Shown in pieces: positions 50,901-62,077 of a stretch of DNA of 64,000 bases. Source of the stretch: Lactifluus volemus (taxonomy: Eukaryota > Basidiomycota > Agaricomycetes > Russulales > Russulaceae); the NCBI GenBank assembly GCA_022376515.1, contig WTXI01000003.1:1364001-1428000 (forward strand), read 5' to 3'. The position numbers and the translations under genes were made by a program. The notes beneath the pieces were generated by a model. The model worked only from the letters and a program-made list of their open reading frames with translations, did not search any database and was not told where the DNA came from. The stretch's first letter is position 1; every line of letters begins with the position of its first letter.

Positions 50901-52655
50901 CTACGGCGTTGGAAACAAGTGGTTGATCCACTCCCCTGGTACTCCACCAACCTGTCCCTCGTCCTCGTCCTCATCCTCGTCGTCGAGTTCGGTGATGGCA
51001 GGGTCATCTTCATCGTCCGAACATTCAAAGAAATCAAACGTCTCGACGTGCGCGCGAAGCCATTCTTCTTCTTTATCTGCAACGTCAGCACTCGAATCCA
51101 TCAGCACGTGCTTGATAGGCGGTACGGTGCGACAGGTCAATAAATCGCGCATCTCCTCGCCACTGATACCTGACGTTGTGAGCGTGTCGAGCTTTGGAAA
51201 GTAACACTCTTCTGGGCGACCACCGTCGGCTTCGTCTTCGTTCTCGTCGTCGTCGTCGTGATCTACATCATCGTCTTCGTGGCGTCGACTCGGCCACCTT
51301 TCTAGGCCGGCGAAAGGGGTAGAGGTAGTCGAAAAAGTTGCGGGGGAGGTGATAGCAATTGAGGTTGAGGAGGCGAGGTTGGGCATGGCGGAGAAGAAAG
51401 CGTCGAGGGCGGGTTTGAACAATGCATGCCGGAAATTTTGAGATCGATGAGGTTCTGGCAGAGCGAGTGATTTTGGTGTGGATGGTGGTGGTGGTGGTGG
51501 TGGTGGTACGGGGCGGGTCTGGCGAGCTGTTCTAGGAAGGACGAGTAATCGGCTGGATCGAAATCGAGGGCGAGGCTGGACAAGTTTGGGAACACGAGGC
51601 GTTTCATGAGCGCGGATACGTAGGAGGGTTCTACGAACGCGAGGACGAGGTGCTTGACCGAGGGGAGCTCGATCACTTCCGTAGGCCAGTCCTCGGGGTT
51701 GCCGGCAGGACCAGACGCGCAGAGGGTGAGGATGTGTAGATCGGGGGAACCTCGCAAGATGCGAGTAAAGATGTCGTAGCGCGGGCGCACGTCCTTGGCG
51801 TGGTAGGCGAGTTCGAGCTCCTCGAGACCTTGCAGAAAGGTGCATGTATCCCAATCGACGTGCACGCCCCAGAGGGCGGCTTGCATCAGACCGGGAGCGC
51901 GGCCGGAGAAGGGGGCGAACGGCTGCTTGAGGTGCGAAGGGGAAAAGTGATCGTAATCTTCATCATCATCGTAATGATAGAGACGCAGCGCTTGGAGCTG
52001 AGGCGCCGAGGGTATGGAGGACAGGGTGGATAGAATGCCGTACATTATTTGAAAATCGTTGACCATGAGCTCAAAGACACGCCAGCGCGGGACGTGAGGA
52101 AGGATAAGGTCTCGGACGAGGGGCAGATCTTGGGGTGAGATTCGGCCTGGAAGTCTGCGTTGTACGTTCTTGAGAGGAGGAAGACCGCCAGGCATGGGGA
52201 CACGATCCTCTGGTTCATCATCATCTTCAGACGTCGTGTTGAGTGATTATCGGAATCGTCCGATCTGGGGTCTTGGTCGAGGGTAAGGTCGAGTTCAATG
52301 TCCAAGGGACACTCCTTTGAACGTTCGAGCCAGGTACGAGATTGTCAAAGGGAGGACCCTCTGCGAAATCGAGACGAGTCCAGAGGGTGGGAATGCCGAG
52401 AGCGACGGTGCGCCAGCGAGTTGAAACATGAGAGACGAGGACTTTGAATGGTAGCTGAATGACATCCGAGTCGGTGTCATCATCAGCATCATCATCATCA
52501 TCATCACCATCCTGAGCTTCTTCGCCCAAGGTAAAAATGTAACAAAGTAATTCGTTTGGCAACTTGTCAATGGGACGTCTATCCTGATAAAATCGGTAAG
52601 AAAAAGTCGATCACCCAAAAAAAGGTTTGGGCATTTACTCGACGTCCAAGGCCAT
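50901..52655 (-). CDS. F-box domain protein
   Basis: Probable SCF ubiquitin-ligase adaptor. ATG 52655 (MALDVE) splices over a short intron to DRRPIDKLPNELLCYIFTLG, the F-box. It continues VSHVSTRWRTVALGIPTLW, the second half of the box in agaricomycetes. An acidic insert of Asp residues (near 52490) separates the two. A leucine-rich repeat-like region follows: LPLVRDLILPHVPRWRVFEL, PQLQALRLYHY, LQGLEELELAY, SPDLHILTLCA, VKHLVLAF and PNLSSLALDFDP. A polyhistidine run of eight sits near 51490 (CAC microsatellite). Near 51430 the frame slips from LKISGMH to LFKPALDAFFSAMPNLASST. The acidic C-terminus ends GEWINHLFPTP. The substrate is unknown. Confidence 0.82.
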
Positions 52656-53868
52656 TATGATTGATTTCTTGCTGTCGTACGCTCGGTAATCCGGTTCCCG
52701 CTTTCCGTTTTTTTTTCCACACTCTCACGTGTTGTTGTTGTGGCCGAGATCACATGGAAGTAGCGGTATCATTTGGACTCGGCAACTGACTTTCCCTCGT
52801 TGAGAAATTTCAATTAGGCCGATTTTGTCAAGTGAGTTTATCTCGACAGAGGACGAGCGAGCGGAGTTGGTTATCTGTCGACAGAATTACTCTCTATGTT
52901 GCCAAAGCGGGATGCAACGGAAAGTTCGACATTGACAGTGACAGAACTGCAATCATCTACGCCACACAGCATGTAACCACTTCAGGGATTATCATATCAT
53001 ATGATTATAACCAACTCTCGCAACCGCATCTCCGACTTACAACTAATGACTTTCCTGAACTATTTTTTTCGATCGTGAAATGCCAACTGTCGTGGTTGGT
53101 GGCGCCCGGAAACGATCGTCAATTCACGAGAGCATTCGATGCGGCAGCTATATATGACAGCTTTTATTCCATCGCGTAATAGGAGAGAGCTGAGGGGCGT
53201 TTCTCTCACACTGCCGCACGCTCTTCGAGTTTGAGTATATCACGATTTTGGTAACAGATCTAGATGGGCTTCGGCATCGATGTCGGCTTTCGTAATCTCC
53301 GCCTTATAATTGCCGACTGGTTCACACACATCTTTTGAAACTCGGTATTTTTTGAGGTGTTTTATCTGTCAATGCCAGTTAAGATTCTTTGGAGAGAGGA
53401 ATGGAATGATTTTTTTGGGCTCAAGGGTTGGTGTAAACTCCGCGGGAGTCGAGATAAGATGTAGTGGACACGTGGACATGGCTCGGGTAGTTTATGTGAC
53501 AATTGGGACTCACACACAATAAGTTACAGCCCCCTTCGGAACGACTAATCCCGAAGCACCTTTTCAGTATCACAACATGGCCAAAAAGACAGCGGGGGAC
53601 GAAAAAAAAAAACCATAGAAGGGTGTTAATATTACTAGCTAGCAGGGAAGGTGACAAGCTGTGAGCTAGAAGGCTCACTTGAAGGCGTGAAATCTCTTCG
53701 GTGCAGATCTTTCCCTCCTAATCGCGCCTCTTTGCATCCATCTACTCGCTTCTCGCTTCCTCTAAAACCCTCAGAGTCCTCGTTTGCCTTGGCGCTCCTT
53801 CTCCCCTTCCCCCACCTCCCCACACCTCCCTCCCCATTCCCCCCCCACTTCCCCTCATCCCTCTCGAT
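52656..53868. other. Intergenic, 1.2 kb, between divergent F-box and RAX1-like genes
   Basis: The largest head-to-head gap in the window. The 52832-53179 open frame (+) shows no motif. The RAX1-proximal end (53800-53868) is almost pure pyrimidine on the + strand, with long C runs, a fungal promoter/leader signature. No repeat or RNA gene seen. Confidence 0.5.
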
Positions 53869-56121
53869 ATGGCACAGCGCAACCCACCTTCCCGTTCGCA
53901 TTCATCACGGGATAGGCAGCCGAGAACGTTTCGTTTCACGATAACCGCCCTGCTTACTTTGCCCGTTAGTATAGACATTGTAGCAACTCGACACTCGTCA
54001 TCCCCCACTTACTCCCTTTGCACAGTATCGTCTTTGTAATCCCCCTCCAGCCGTGGGCAAGGTTCGCTCTTGTAAAGGTCAGTCCATCACTCGGCTATTC
54101 AATCTCCCTCTGATCAAGCCCTGCACGCAGTCACGCCAATGTTCAAGGTCAAATTGGATGACGTCCTCAATAAGAAACATCTTCCTCCACTTGGTATTGA
54201 TTTCCACCCATTTCATCTCCTGCCAATTCATTAACATTTTGTTCAGGCCTCAAAGACTTCGAGGAGTGGCTTTTGTTTGTCGAGGGGTGTCCTGAAAATC
54301 TGTTCGTCCGACCTCATTTCCATTGTCTATCGCGTACTCATCCATCTCCCAAGTTACTTTCTCCTCTGGCTGAAGGAATACGCCGTACGTTACGACCAAT
54401 GGGTTGCACAGACCCGCCCGGCCAAGACCGATGTCAATCCCAAAGAGCAATATCGGTTCTCAAATCAAGTCCAGCACTCTACCACCCTCACCCTCTTTTA
54501 TCTCCGTGCCAAGCAAACTTTCTTCACCCCCGGTGCTGAATATGAGCTCAACATTCCATCCGACTTGCTCTCTCCATTTCACACCGGCCACTTTGTTTCA
54601 CCACATCCAGATCCTATAGTCTTCTCTGAGGTTGCATGGCAAGTCCACAATATGCTCAAGGAGAGCCTTGATCGCTTTGTCCTCGCCTCATACTACAACG
54701 TTGGCACAAATCGTGCCCTTTGTGGCATGATCGGCGGCACCGTTATTGCTTTGGCAGGCTTTGTCCCGCCGATGGCTGTCAACTTTGCAACCGACAGCTT
54801 GAGATGGCTCCGCCTACTTGCCCTCCCTGGGTTATGGTTTGGGCTCACCGTACTGGTTGCAAGTCTGCACGGGGTTGGATTTATTTCTTCCTCTTTTTTT
54901 TTCATCCAGGTACTAACCCTTGAGCACAGGTTTGCATGATGGTCTATATTTTCGGAGACCTACGTCAGCTGCGAAAGTTTGAGCTCTCTCGCCCGCGCAT
55001 CTCGCCGCCAAAGCCACTTGACGCGTCTACGACCCGCCCGCTTATCTCATCCCCACTACCCATGTCTAATCCAGACTCACCTTCTGTCTCTTCTTTCTTA
55101 CCTTCTTCTGCCTTGGCCCCGCCCCGACCTTCCCAAGTGTCAACTAAGCATACCATGACTTCTCTTACGGTCGCCATACCAGAACGTCCTGGAGGTCTTC
55201 CTTCATCGAGGCGACGAGATTCATTGGCCAACTCCATCGCCTCAACCCCATATGATTCGGCCTCTCAGTACACAAGTTCAACTCATCATACAACGGTATC
55301 TTTGTAGATGGTGCAGAACCAGAAATTACTGTCTCCCCGGCGTACTTTGATCCAGATCCTGCTCCAGAAGGCCCCGCCACGCGTACCGGTCCCGATGCCC
55401 ACCCATTCATCACGGATGGCATCGCTGTACCCAGCCCCTCGTATAGATTCGGTACAGCCACGGCGCATAGCGAAGAGTGTCGCTTCAATCGTGCTTGCTA
55501 CAACAATACTACCGCCGGTTTCATCGGGTACGACGACGATGACCTCTATGAACGACCGGCGGGAAAAACTCTCGAGGAGGGTCGACCTGGCGCTTTCGAC
55601 TTTGATTCCTTCCGATTCGCGATGATGAAGATGCGCCGTGCATTTGCGTGGCAGTCCCCGCCGCGGCGTCATCCGTTGCTCTTCCTTTGAACCATCCTCC
55701 TCAGGACGAAAAGCACGCCGACTCGAACCTACTATCATCACAACCTCCAGTTCCCGTACTATCAGCAATTCCTGATGATGATACCCATCCGCCTCGATGC
55801 GCAGAGTTGAATTCGTCCTCTACCTTTCTCAGCCGCGCACAACGCAACTGTAGCCGTCATTCTGTCATTGGTTTAACACCAGCCATCCCAGCCAATCACA
55901 AGTACAAGAGCCAGGCCACCAAACCACCCGTGGCACGGCAAACAATTGAGAACCAGCATCATCGCTCGCGTATGGTGCCTGCGTTTGGCCCCGTTACGAG
56001 AGTGCTTAGCCCCGTTGTCTCGCGAGCGCAATGGGAGATTGTTGTGCGTAGCGCGCTTGTCAGTATGATTCTAAGTTTGTCTATCGTTGGTTGCTTGCTT
56101 GCAATACCGGAGCGGCATTGA
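53869..56121 (+). CDS. RAX1: RAX1-like RGS-domain membrane protein
   Basis: Family of RGS-like proteins with C-terminal membrane helices; yeast Rax1 marks bud sites with Rax2. The start MAQRNPPSRSHSSRDRQPRT is followed by small exons. The RGS-like domain has FKVKLDDVLNKKHLPPL, LKDFEEWLLFVE, FLLWLKEYAVRYDQW and TFFTPGAEYELNIPSDLL, then VHNMLKESLDRFVLASYYN, where the RGS fold ends. Two hydrophobic helices follow (ALCGMIGGTVIALAGFVPP and LRLLALPGLWFGLTVLVAS). A long Ser/Pro-rich loop comes next. After a frame slip near 55296 comes FVDGAEPEITVSPAYFDPDP, then FGPVTRVLSPVVSRAQWEIV and a last helix ending LLAIPERH. G-protein regulation is plausible but not shown. Confidence 0.78.
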
Positions 56122-56556
56122 ACGCCATATAAGCCGCATGTGTACGAGCCATGTATGCATCAGGTATGATATCCTCCCCGTCACTCTTGTTCGCTGGGTT
56201 CATTACCCACATTTCAAGCAAGGTGTATTACCTGTTTTACCCTCACTCTCCTTATAGTAGTACTGTTATTGCTCACCATCATTGATGTCTTCCCGCTTTC
56301 ACTCATTAAGCTTCTTGTAACTTTACTGAAAGTACCGTATCCCAATGCAGTGTATCTGTACCATGCTTTGCGGGTGATAACCCCCAACCAGCTTGCACAA
56401 TAATTCAGGACGGGCGCTTCATTGCGAACTCAGCGGCACCACGCTCGGTCACTGAGCGATTCCGTGGTCGGAAGTTGGGTTAGTAAAGACCATTCCAAGC
56501 AGGTACTACTAACTAGGAAATTACGTTGATCTAATGTAGAATGTTCAGTTTGGCAA
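56122..56556. other. Intergenic, 435 bp, tail-to-tail
   Basis: 3' flanks of the RAX1-like gene and the polytopic membrane gene. Nothing coding or repetitive is visible. Confidence 0.5.
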
Positions 56557-59526
56557 TTAGGGGAATGAAACACCTTGTCTCGTTGCCGAGTCCTGAAGCA
56601 ACCGCCGCACATCCCCGACCCGCTCTGGGCGCGGCTCCCATCGACCCCCGTCTCCGCTGGGCTCACCCCAGTGGAATGTATGGAACGTATCTACCTCTTG
56701 GCCTTCCGTCCACTTCCACCGCACAAACGCCGTATCGAATGGTGGCTGCCATATCCACCACTGTAATTACAGAGAGAAAAAAAAAGTGTCAGTCAATGAA
56801 AAAGGAAGGGAGGAGAGAAAAAGGTAAAAACGGTTTTCCGAGCTCTCTTACATGGTCAACGTAAAGGATTTCCTCATCTGGTGGCACCGCGAGATGCAGC
56901 GTGGTGGGTGCGGCGATTTCGAGGAAGCATTGGTTTTCAGGAAAAGCGCGAGGGTGGACATGAACGTGTCGCGGTGACGTCCCGGTATGTACATCGTATC
57001 AGCTGAGCCGCCGATGAGGCGATCGGGTTGCCCCATGAGTGCGGCGAGACGATCGCGCTGCGACTTTGGCACTTGTTCGAAAGCCGGTATGCAAACGGGC
57101 AGTCCGACATGAGGCGACCTACAGAAGAGCGCGTGGTTTAGATAACAAAAAAAAAAACAGCAAACTGCCTGGGAGGGCGTAACTTACCCCCACCTGTAAA
57201 TTTTTAAAAAAAAAGTTGTACGTTATCAGTTTTTGGTCATATGCGTAGCAGAAACTGAAATGGGAAGGAAGGAAGCCCAGTCCGAGACGTTCTATTTTTA
57301 CGTACCACCAATCCTCGCGCCAGCCTTTCCACGGTGTGACCACTACATTCGCCGGGTCCGGCGAGATGTTTGCCGGCGGTGCATGGAAGCTTGCGTTTCC
57401 ATTAGCCGAGGGGTCGAGCGCCGGATTGGGCACGTAACGGCCGAAAGGTGAGTGGTACCAAAATTGCGTTGATCGAAAAGTTGAAGGCGTGGCACGTTGA
57501 GCAGAGTATCAAAGGGCGCCCAAAGGTAGCCATCGTAGCACGGGTGCTCTTGCATCGCGGTATAAAGCATGTGATGGGCCATTCGTCCACCCATACTGTA
57601 CAGGTCGGGGTCGCTCAGATCTTCCTGAGCTTGATACGTATCTACAAGGACGTCGTACGAATGATCGAACCCTGCGTCTTCGCGGTTTGCCGGGCCAACG
57701 AACAGCATCTGCGAAGAATGTTTGGATAAGCGTCCGACAAAAACCTCGCAAGACGTACGTTCGGAAAGTATTCCGTGTATACTTCACGGTAGAAATCTAA
57801 ATTGGTATCATAACGTGGATGACTAAAGAACACGATCAGAAGGACGTCGTCAAAGTGCGTGTACGTCCGGTTTTCTGAGCTTTGCGGAGGCGAAAAGTGA
57901 AGCGGTCTGCGTTGGCAGACAGGTTGGGAAGCTGGTAAGGACTGAATATCTAGGGGGCTATAGAATACTCAGAGTGGAAAAAAACGCCCTCGTAAGCTCC
58001 GAGTATGGAACCGAGGCCGAGGACAACGAAGATGGTCCAAGCAATAATTCGTCGAGGACGTGACGGAACGGAAGACTTGGATTCCTACAATGTCAATCAA
58101 TCGTATGACGAAAGGGTCCGATGCTACGGGTTACGTACGGGTATGTCGTGCAAGTGATGACCTTTGTAAAGCTCTTTTGATACGTAGGAAATGGAAACCC
58201 AGAAAGACACGGCTAAGCCTGCCAAGATCGTAACAGAGAATGACTCATTATGCAGCGAGGTTATTAAGAGGAGTAGTGCCAGGCCGAGGGAATATAAGAT
58301 TCTTTCCAGAAGGGCATCGTGATCTTGTGAGCGAAGCAGTCAGAACATCGCAGAAGCATGGGTAGGAAAGGATATTACCGCGGATGACAGAGAGAGCTGT
58401 ACAATCGAGGCATGCTTTGATGATGACAGCAGCTATCCGATGTAGCGACCACTCTGGAAAAATCACCGGCGGATTGGACGTAAAGATTACTTGGAATGCG
58501 CAATTAGCGATATGAAGACAGAGCCCGGTGGAAAACAAGATGGTGTTGAGTTTATACACTGAAGATGATGTATGAGAGTGATAGATCTGCTTTCAGCGTC
58601 AGCGTCTACAAGAACCGAAGGGGGGGAGGGGGAAGAAACGCCACATTATCGATGATGAGGACATTGGAAGCGCTAGCGAAGGCGATGCAAAGCAAGACAA
58701 GCGATGGGGTGAGATAGGACTGCGAAGGATGCGACAACCCCCATTGGCGAGTAGGAGCCCGAGGAGCTAATCGAGGTGATGAGTATGTGTCAGGAATGTA
58801 GAGAAGACTGTGGCGACGGACTAGAAGAGCAATGCTCTGTGAGACCAGCGCAGTGACGGGTCGTCCCGAAAATGCGTAAAGGCCGTACAAAACGAGGGCG
58901 GTCGAAGTTGCGGCGGCCACGTGTGCAGTCGCCGCATCGAAAAAGAGCAAGGCGGAGGAAAACTGAGATATGATCCTCTTCCGTCAAATCACACGTCCAG
59001 CTATGCAGATCCGATGAATACGCACGATGTATGTGGTGCCCACCCATATTACCGCTGCGTAGATGACTGTGAGCCACGAATGTACCGTCGGCTCACCATG
59101 TAAGGGTTCTTGTTGTCTCACATTCCCCCCTGCTGAAACGACAGTTTCGCCACTTTCTTGATCGGCCAATCTTCGCAGGGGTTGTTGGTCAAATTCTCGT
59201 GATGTGTCCCACACTACGGCTCTACTCTGTGTTTGACGGAAGAGGCCCTCACCCAACCGATGTCGGATGTAGACGTTGGACATCAGCTTCAGGGCCTCAA
59301 CCAGAGCTAATTCCGAGGGCAATTCTAGTACTACATTGGTGCTTGTACGAGAGCTGAGGGCTTGGAGAGACAGGAAAAGAACTGGATAGGTGACCTATAA
59401 CAAAACCGACCGATCGGATATATGGCGGATTTTCAGTGAAAGTGATGGGTTGGCATTGAAGATACGCACGACGGACAACCAATTTTGCGAGTTAGAAGCG
59501 AATGAAGTGAAAGCACGGATAGACAT
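56557..59526 (-). CDS. Polytopic membrane protein with conserved C-terminal domain, unknown function
   Basis: A multi-exon gene read from ATG 59526 (MSIRAFTSFASNSQNWLSV). The N-terminal part has VLELPSELALVEALKLMSNV and YIRHRLGEGLFRQTQS. Hydrophobic segments follow: WLTVIYAAVIWVGTTYIV, HVAAATSTALVLYGLYAFSG, LTPSLVLLCIAFASASNVLI, TILFSTGLCLHIANCAFQVI, FSVTILAGLAVSFWVSISYV and RIIAWTIFVVLGLGSILGAY. After the last helix a soluble domain begins FFSHPRYDTNLDFYREVYTE. It has LFVGPANREDAGFDHSYDVL, MAHHMLYTAMQEHPCYDGYL, WAPFDTLLNVPRLQLFDQ and LIGGSADTMYIPGRHRDTF, and ends RRLLQDSATRQGVSFP at TAA 56557-56559. The AGGSADT and CYDGYLWAPFD blocks recall glycosyltransferase-like domains, but no DxD motif is certain. 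I could not close every splice frame. Confidence 0.65.
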
Positions 59527-60813
59527 AGTGCATTGCTGCGGTTGTCAACGCGCCGGCGGCGTGTGAGACAGCGTACTTAATAAGCGCTGATAGCGCTGAT
59601 ACCGTGACCGTGAGCGGTATCGATCTCGCGCAGTATTTCGGTTTAATGGATCAAACAGGCTTATAATCACGATTTCACTTCACTGTAGTAGGTTTCGAAA
59701 CACAGCGCCCCGAGAGTGAATCGTGGCAGGGGGGGATTGAATATGTATGAGGAATGACAGGAGGAATCCCTAAGGCGAATTGAGGCCAGCCCCTGAATAC
59801 TCGTTTGTCAAGGGCGGTCTGTCATGCGGTTGCTGTTCAGACAGACGGGCGCACTTGACTCGGAGCACGACCCTTTTGAATGTGAAAGGCAAGCGCCCAG
59901 TCCGGGCCAGTCGATATAAAGAGTAGCAATGGACTTGATCATTTTGTGAGGGAAAGATACTACGGAAAGGGGTAGCGGTCTGGTCAAATGGGTGGTTGAT
60001 ATACTGTGTGTGCGCTTGCGAGCCGCACGTGTAAGGGGGAAAGAGAATTAAAAACAGGGGGAAAGGCACGGTGGCAGAGACACTTGACAGCAGTGGGAAG
60101 CGGAGGCGCAGGAATGAAGGCGCTACCGCGATAGTGAGGAAGTTCCGTGGTGGATCCCTTGAAAATATTTTACGCAGGAGTTGGGAGGAGGTAGCAGCAG
60201 TGAGGAACTACATTGCACAAACGAAAGGCCTTTTAAATACATGTCAGGTTTGTAGCTATGCATGGCCGATGTAAGTAGCGACACGTTCACCATGGACGCA
60301 ATTGTGACACACGAACGTCGCAGATCGAAAGGTAAGTACTGGATGGAGCTAGTCAGACAAATAAGGACACCAGGAAATGCAGCAGAGCGCACGAAGCCCG
60401 AGGCGTAAACAGGAGGGTGGCTGGGGTGGCATCACGGGGTACAAAGCAGACGAGTTTGTGAAGCGCCGGTGGAGCATCAAAGATGCTAGGATAGAGGTCA
60501 CGAGCAAACAAGTCGACAAAACATGATTTCAAGGGCGGTCAATGCTGCTGACCTTACAGTACGGTATTACCCTCCCCATTTTACCGCATGGCACCTACGG
60601 AACGATGTCATGGTACCCACACACTTTCAAAGTTGCCAGTGCGAATGAACAGCAAGGTACAGTAGAGCCGTCCAAACCCTTCGAGGAATCACAGGACGGT
60701 GAACCCCAACCATAAACAGTTCCAGCATACCAGAGACCCTGTATGATTCAGGGATCGTGGAGGTGCAGTACTGTATAAACTTATTCTGCATGCATGCAGG
60801 ACTGACAAGCAGT
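59527..60813. other. Intergenic, 1.3 kb
   Basis: 5' flank of the polytopic membrane gene, then non-coding sequence. Contains a short tandem AGCGCTGAT x2 near 59584-59601. Minus frames at 59770-60069 and 60123-60392 and a plus frame at 60071-60274 show no motif or codon bias. It leads into the repeat island at 60814. Confidence 0.45.
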
Positions 60814-60888
60814 ATTAGGGACATTCAAAGCTAGGCGCATTTCGCATCTCGCATCTCGCATTTCGCATTTCATCAGCTTATATAACAT
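60814..60888 (+). repeat. Left inverted arm with CGCATYT heptamer repeats
   Basis: The arm begins ATTAGGGACATTCAAAGCT. It continues with five tandem or near-tandem 7-mers of form CGCATTT/CGCATCT and ends CATCAGCTTATATAACAT. Confidence 0.8.
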
Positions 60889-61069
60889 AGATTTAAGATT
60901 CCGCTGTGACCTGTTTGTGACACGGGTGCGACAGCCGCGAGGTTGAGACAGAGACACTGCTTCCCAAGGGACTTTTCACGTGACGACAGACGGTGTTTCG
61001 TTTCGCTCGCTTGGTAGCAATGAAATTAGATAATCAAGTAAACCACTCCACTCCTTTAGCGGCTCGATA

Positions 61070-61350
61070 CTATCATGGGGGGGTAGTGGACCACGGCGGG
61101 TGTAACGGATCAGTCATGCTTGTCCCAAGCCATAGTTCAGACTCCGCAGCGATTAGGCGTGACTCGTGTGACAAACCACCTTTTTTTTGTTTTCGATATA
61201 ACACAATTCTACCCAAGAAAACACATGGAATATGCTTGCATGTGGTACAGGATGTCATATGTCAATTTTTGTGGTGATTGAGCAAGAATTGGATGAGAAT
61301 TTGAAGTGATCCATTACCCCCGCCGTGGTCCACTACCCCCCCCATGATAG
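61070..61350. mobile_element. 281-bp MITE with TA duplication, nested
   Basis: Inverted arms of about 45 bp begin CTATCATGGGGGGGTAGTGG and continue with ACCACGGCGGG. The two arms differ by two substitutions and one G in the G run. Both ends are flanked by TA (61068-61069 and 61351-61352), the target duplication of Tc1/mariner-type elements. The 190-bp centre has no coding capacity. The position inside the larger inverted-repeat element implies later insertion. Confidence 0.8.
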
Positions 61351-61379
61351 TATATATAATAATGCAGCAAAAGGTTTTG

Positions 61380-61497
61380 TGGCTAAATAGCTCAGTGGTC
61401 AATGTGTCTTTTTTGCCACCGGCCCGACCAAAGGAGTCCTGGGTTCAAATCCTATCATGGTCATTGTTCTAAACTAAAAGTAGGACAATTTTTTTTT
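61380..61497 (+). repeat. tRNA-like SINE head with Pol III boxes
   Basis: 61388-61398 reads TAGCTCAGTGG, a good A box, and 61442-61452 reads GGTTCAAATCC, a perfect B box, 43 nt apart. A run of nine T at 61489-61497 could terminate Pol III. The region cannot fold as a normal tRNA: the D and anticodon arms are degenerate, and a run of six T lies between the boxes. A tRNA-derived SINE or a decayed tRNA fits best. Confidence 0.6.
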
Positions 61498-61931
61498 ACA
61501 GTACTTGGATACTGGACAGTTTGTATGTTTATTTTCACCTTTCTGAGCAACAGTTGTGGCCAGACAACTAAGGGAAGGGACAACAAAGGTCATGGTGTGC
61601 AAAACGCCGGGAAGGATCACGATTAACTTGCATTTGTTTGGCATATAAACACAAATTCTAAGCGAGCCAGTTTGCAATTAACCAAAACGAGCACTTCGAT
61701 TTGAAAGTCCGACACAACAGACAACAGCCAGCGTGACAATGGTCAAAAAATGAATACAGTTGCAGATCCTGCTCTATTTCTACCTGGAATACATTTACAT
61801 GGTACTATACATACTAGAAATCAAAGCCGGTGTTGATTGAGAAAGTGCGTGCTGGGATATTTGAGGATTACGGACCTACTGTATCACAGATAATCAGACG
61901 TGACATGCGCTCTAAGCGGTCTTTCAAATTC

Positions 61932-62005
61932 ATGTTATATAAGCTGATGAATGCGAAACGCGAGATGCGAGATGCGAAATGTGCCCAGCTTTGAATGTCC
62001 CTAAT
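61932..62005 (-). repeat. Right inverted arm
   Basis: Reverse complement of the left arm, with a few substitutions and a one-base difference in the heptamer block. A duplicated AATGTCCCT unit sits just outside the arm (62004-62012). Confidence 0.8.
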
Positions 62006-62011
62006 GTCCCT

Positions 62012-62077
62012 ATTGAAAAGCAGAAATACATGAAACTGCAGCACATGCCACAGTTTCGTGTATTTCTGCTTTTCAAT
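62012..62077. repeat. 27-bp-arm hairpin
   Basis: 62012-62038 and 62051-62077 pair with a single mismatch around a 12-nt loop. The outer sequence is ATTGAAAAGCAGAAATACA. It lies directly outside the right arm of the large element. Confidence 0.85.

Larger units (their letters stand above)
60814..62005. mobile_element. Element with about 75-bp terminal inverted repeats (non-autonomous)
   Basis: 60814-60888 and 61932-62005 are near-perfect inverted copies. Both carry TTAGGGACATTCAAAGCT at the outer end and ATCAGCTTATATAACAT at the inner end. Between these, each arm holds a run of CGCATYT heptamers (five at 60837-60872). The roughly 1.04-kb interior contains no transposase frame, so the element would be non-autonomous. 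It contains a second element (61070-61350) and a tRNA-like head (61380-61497). I could not establish a target-site duplication. Confidence 0.7.

Noticed and set aside
54693..54905. Minus-strand frame over the RAX1-like membrane helices
   Set aside because: Antisense to a clear transmembrane coding region.
60837..60872. CRISPR-like array
   Set aside because: Units are 7 bp with no spacers, and this is a eukaryotic genome.
61380..61455. A functional tRNA gene
   Set aside because: Only the A and B boxes fit. The D and anticodon arms do not pair, and T6 lies between the boxes.
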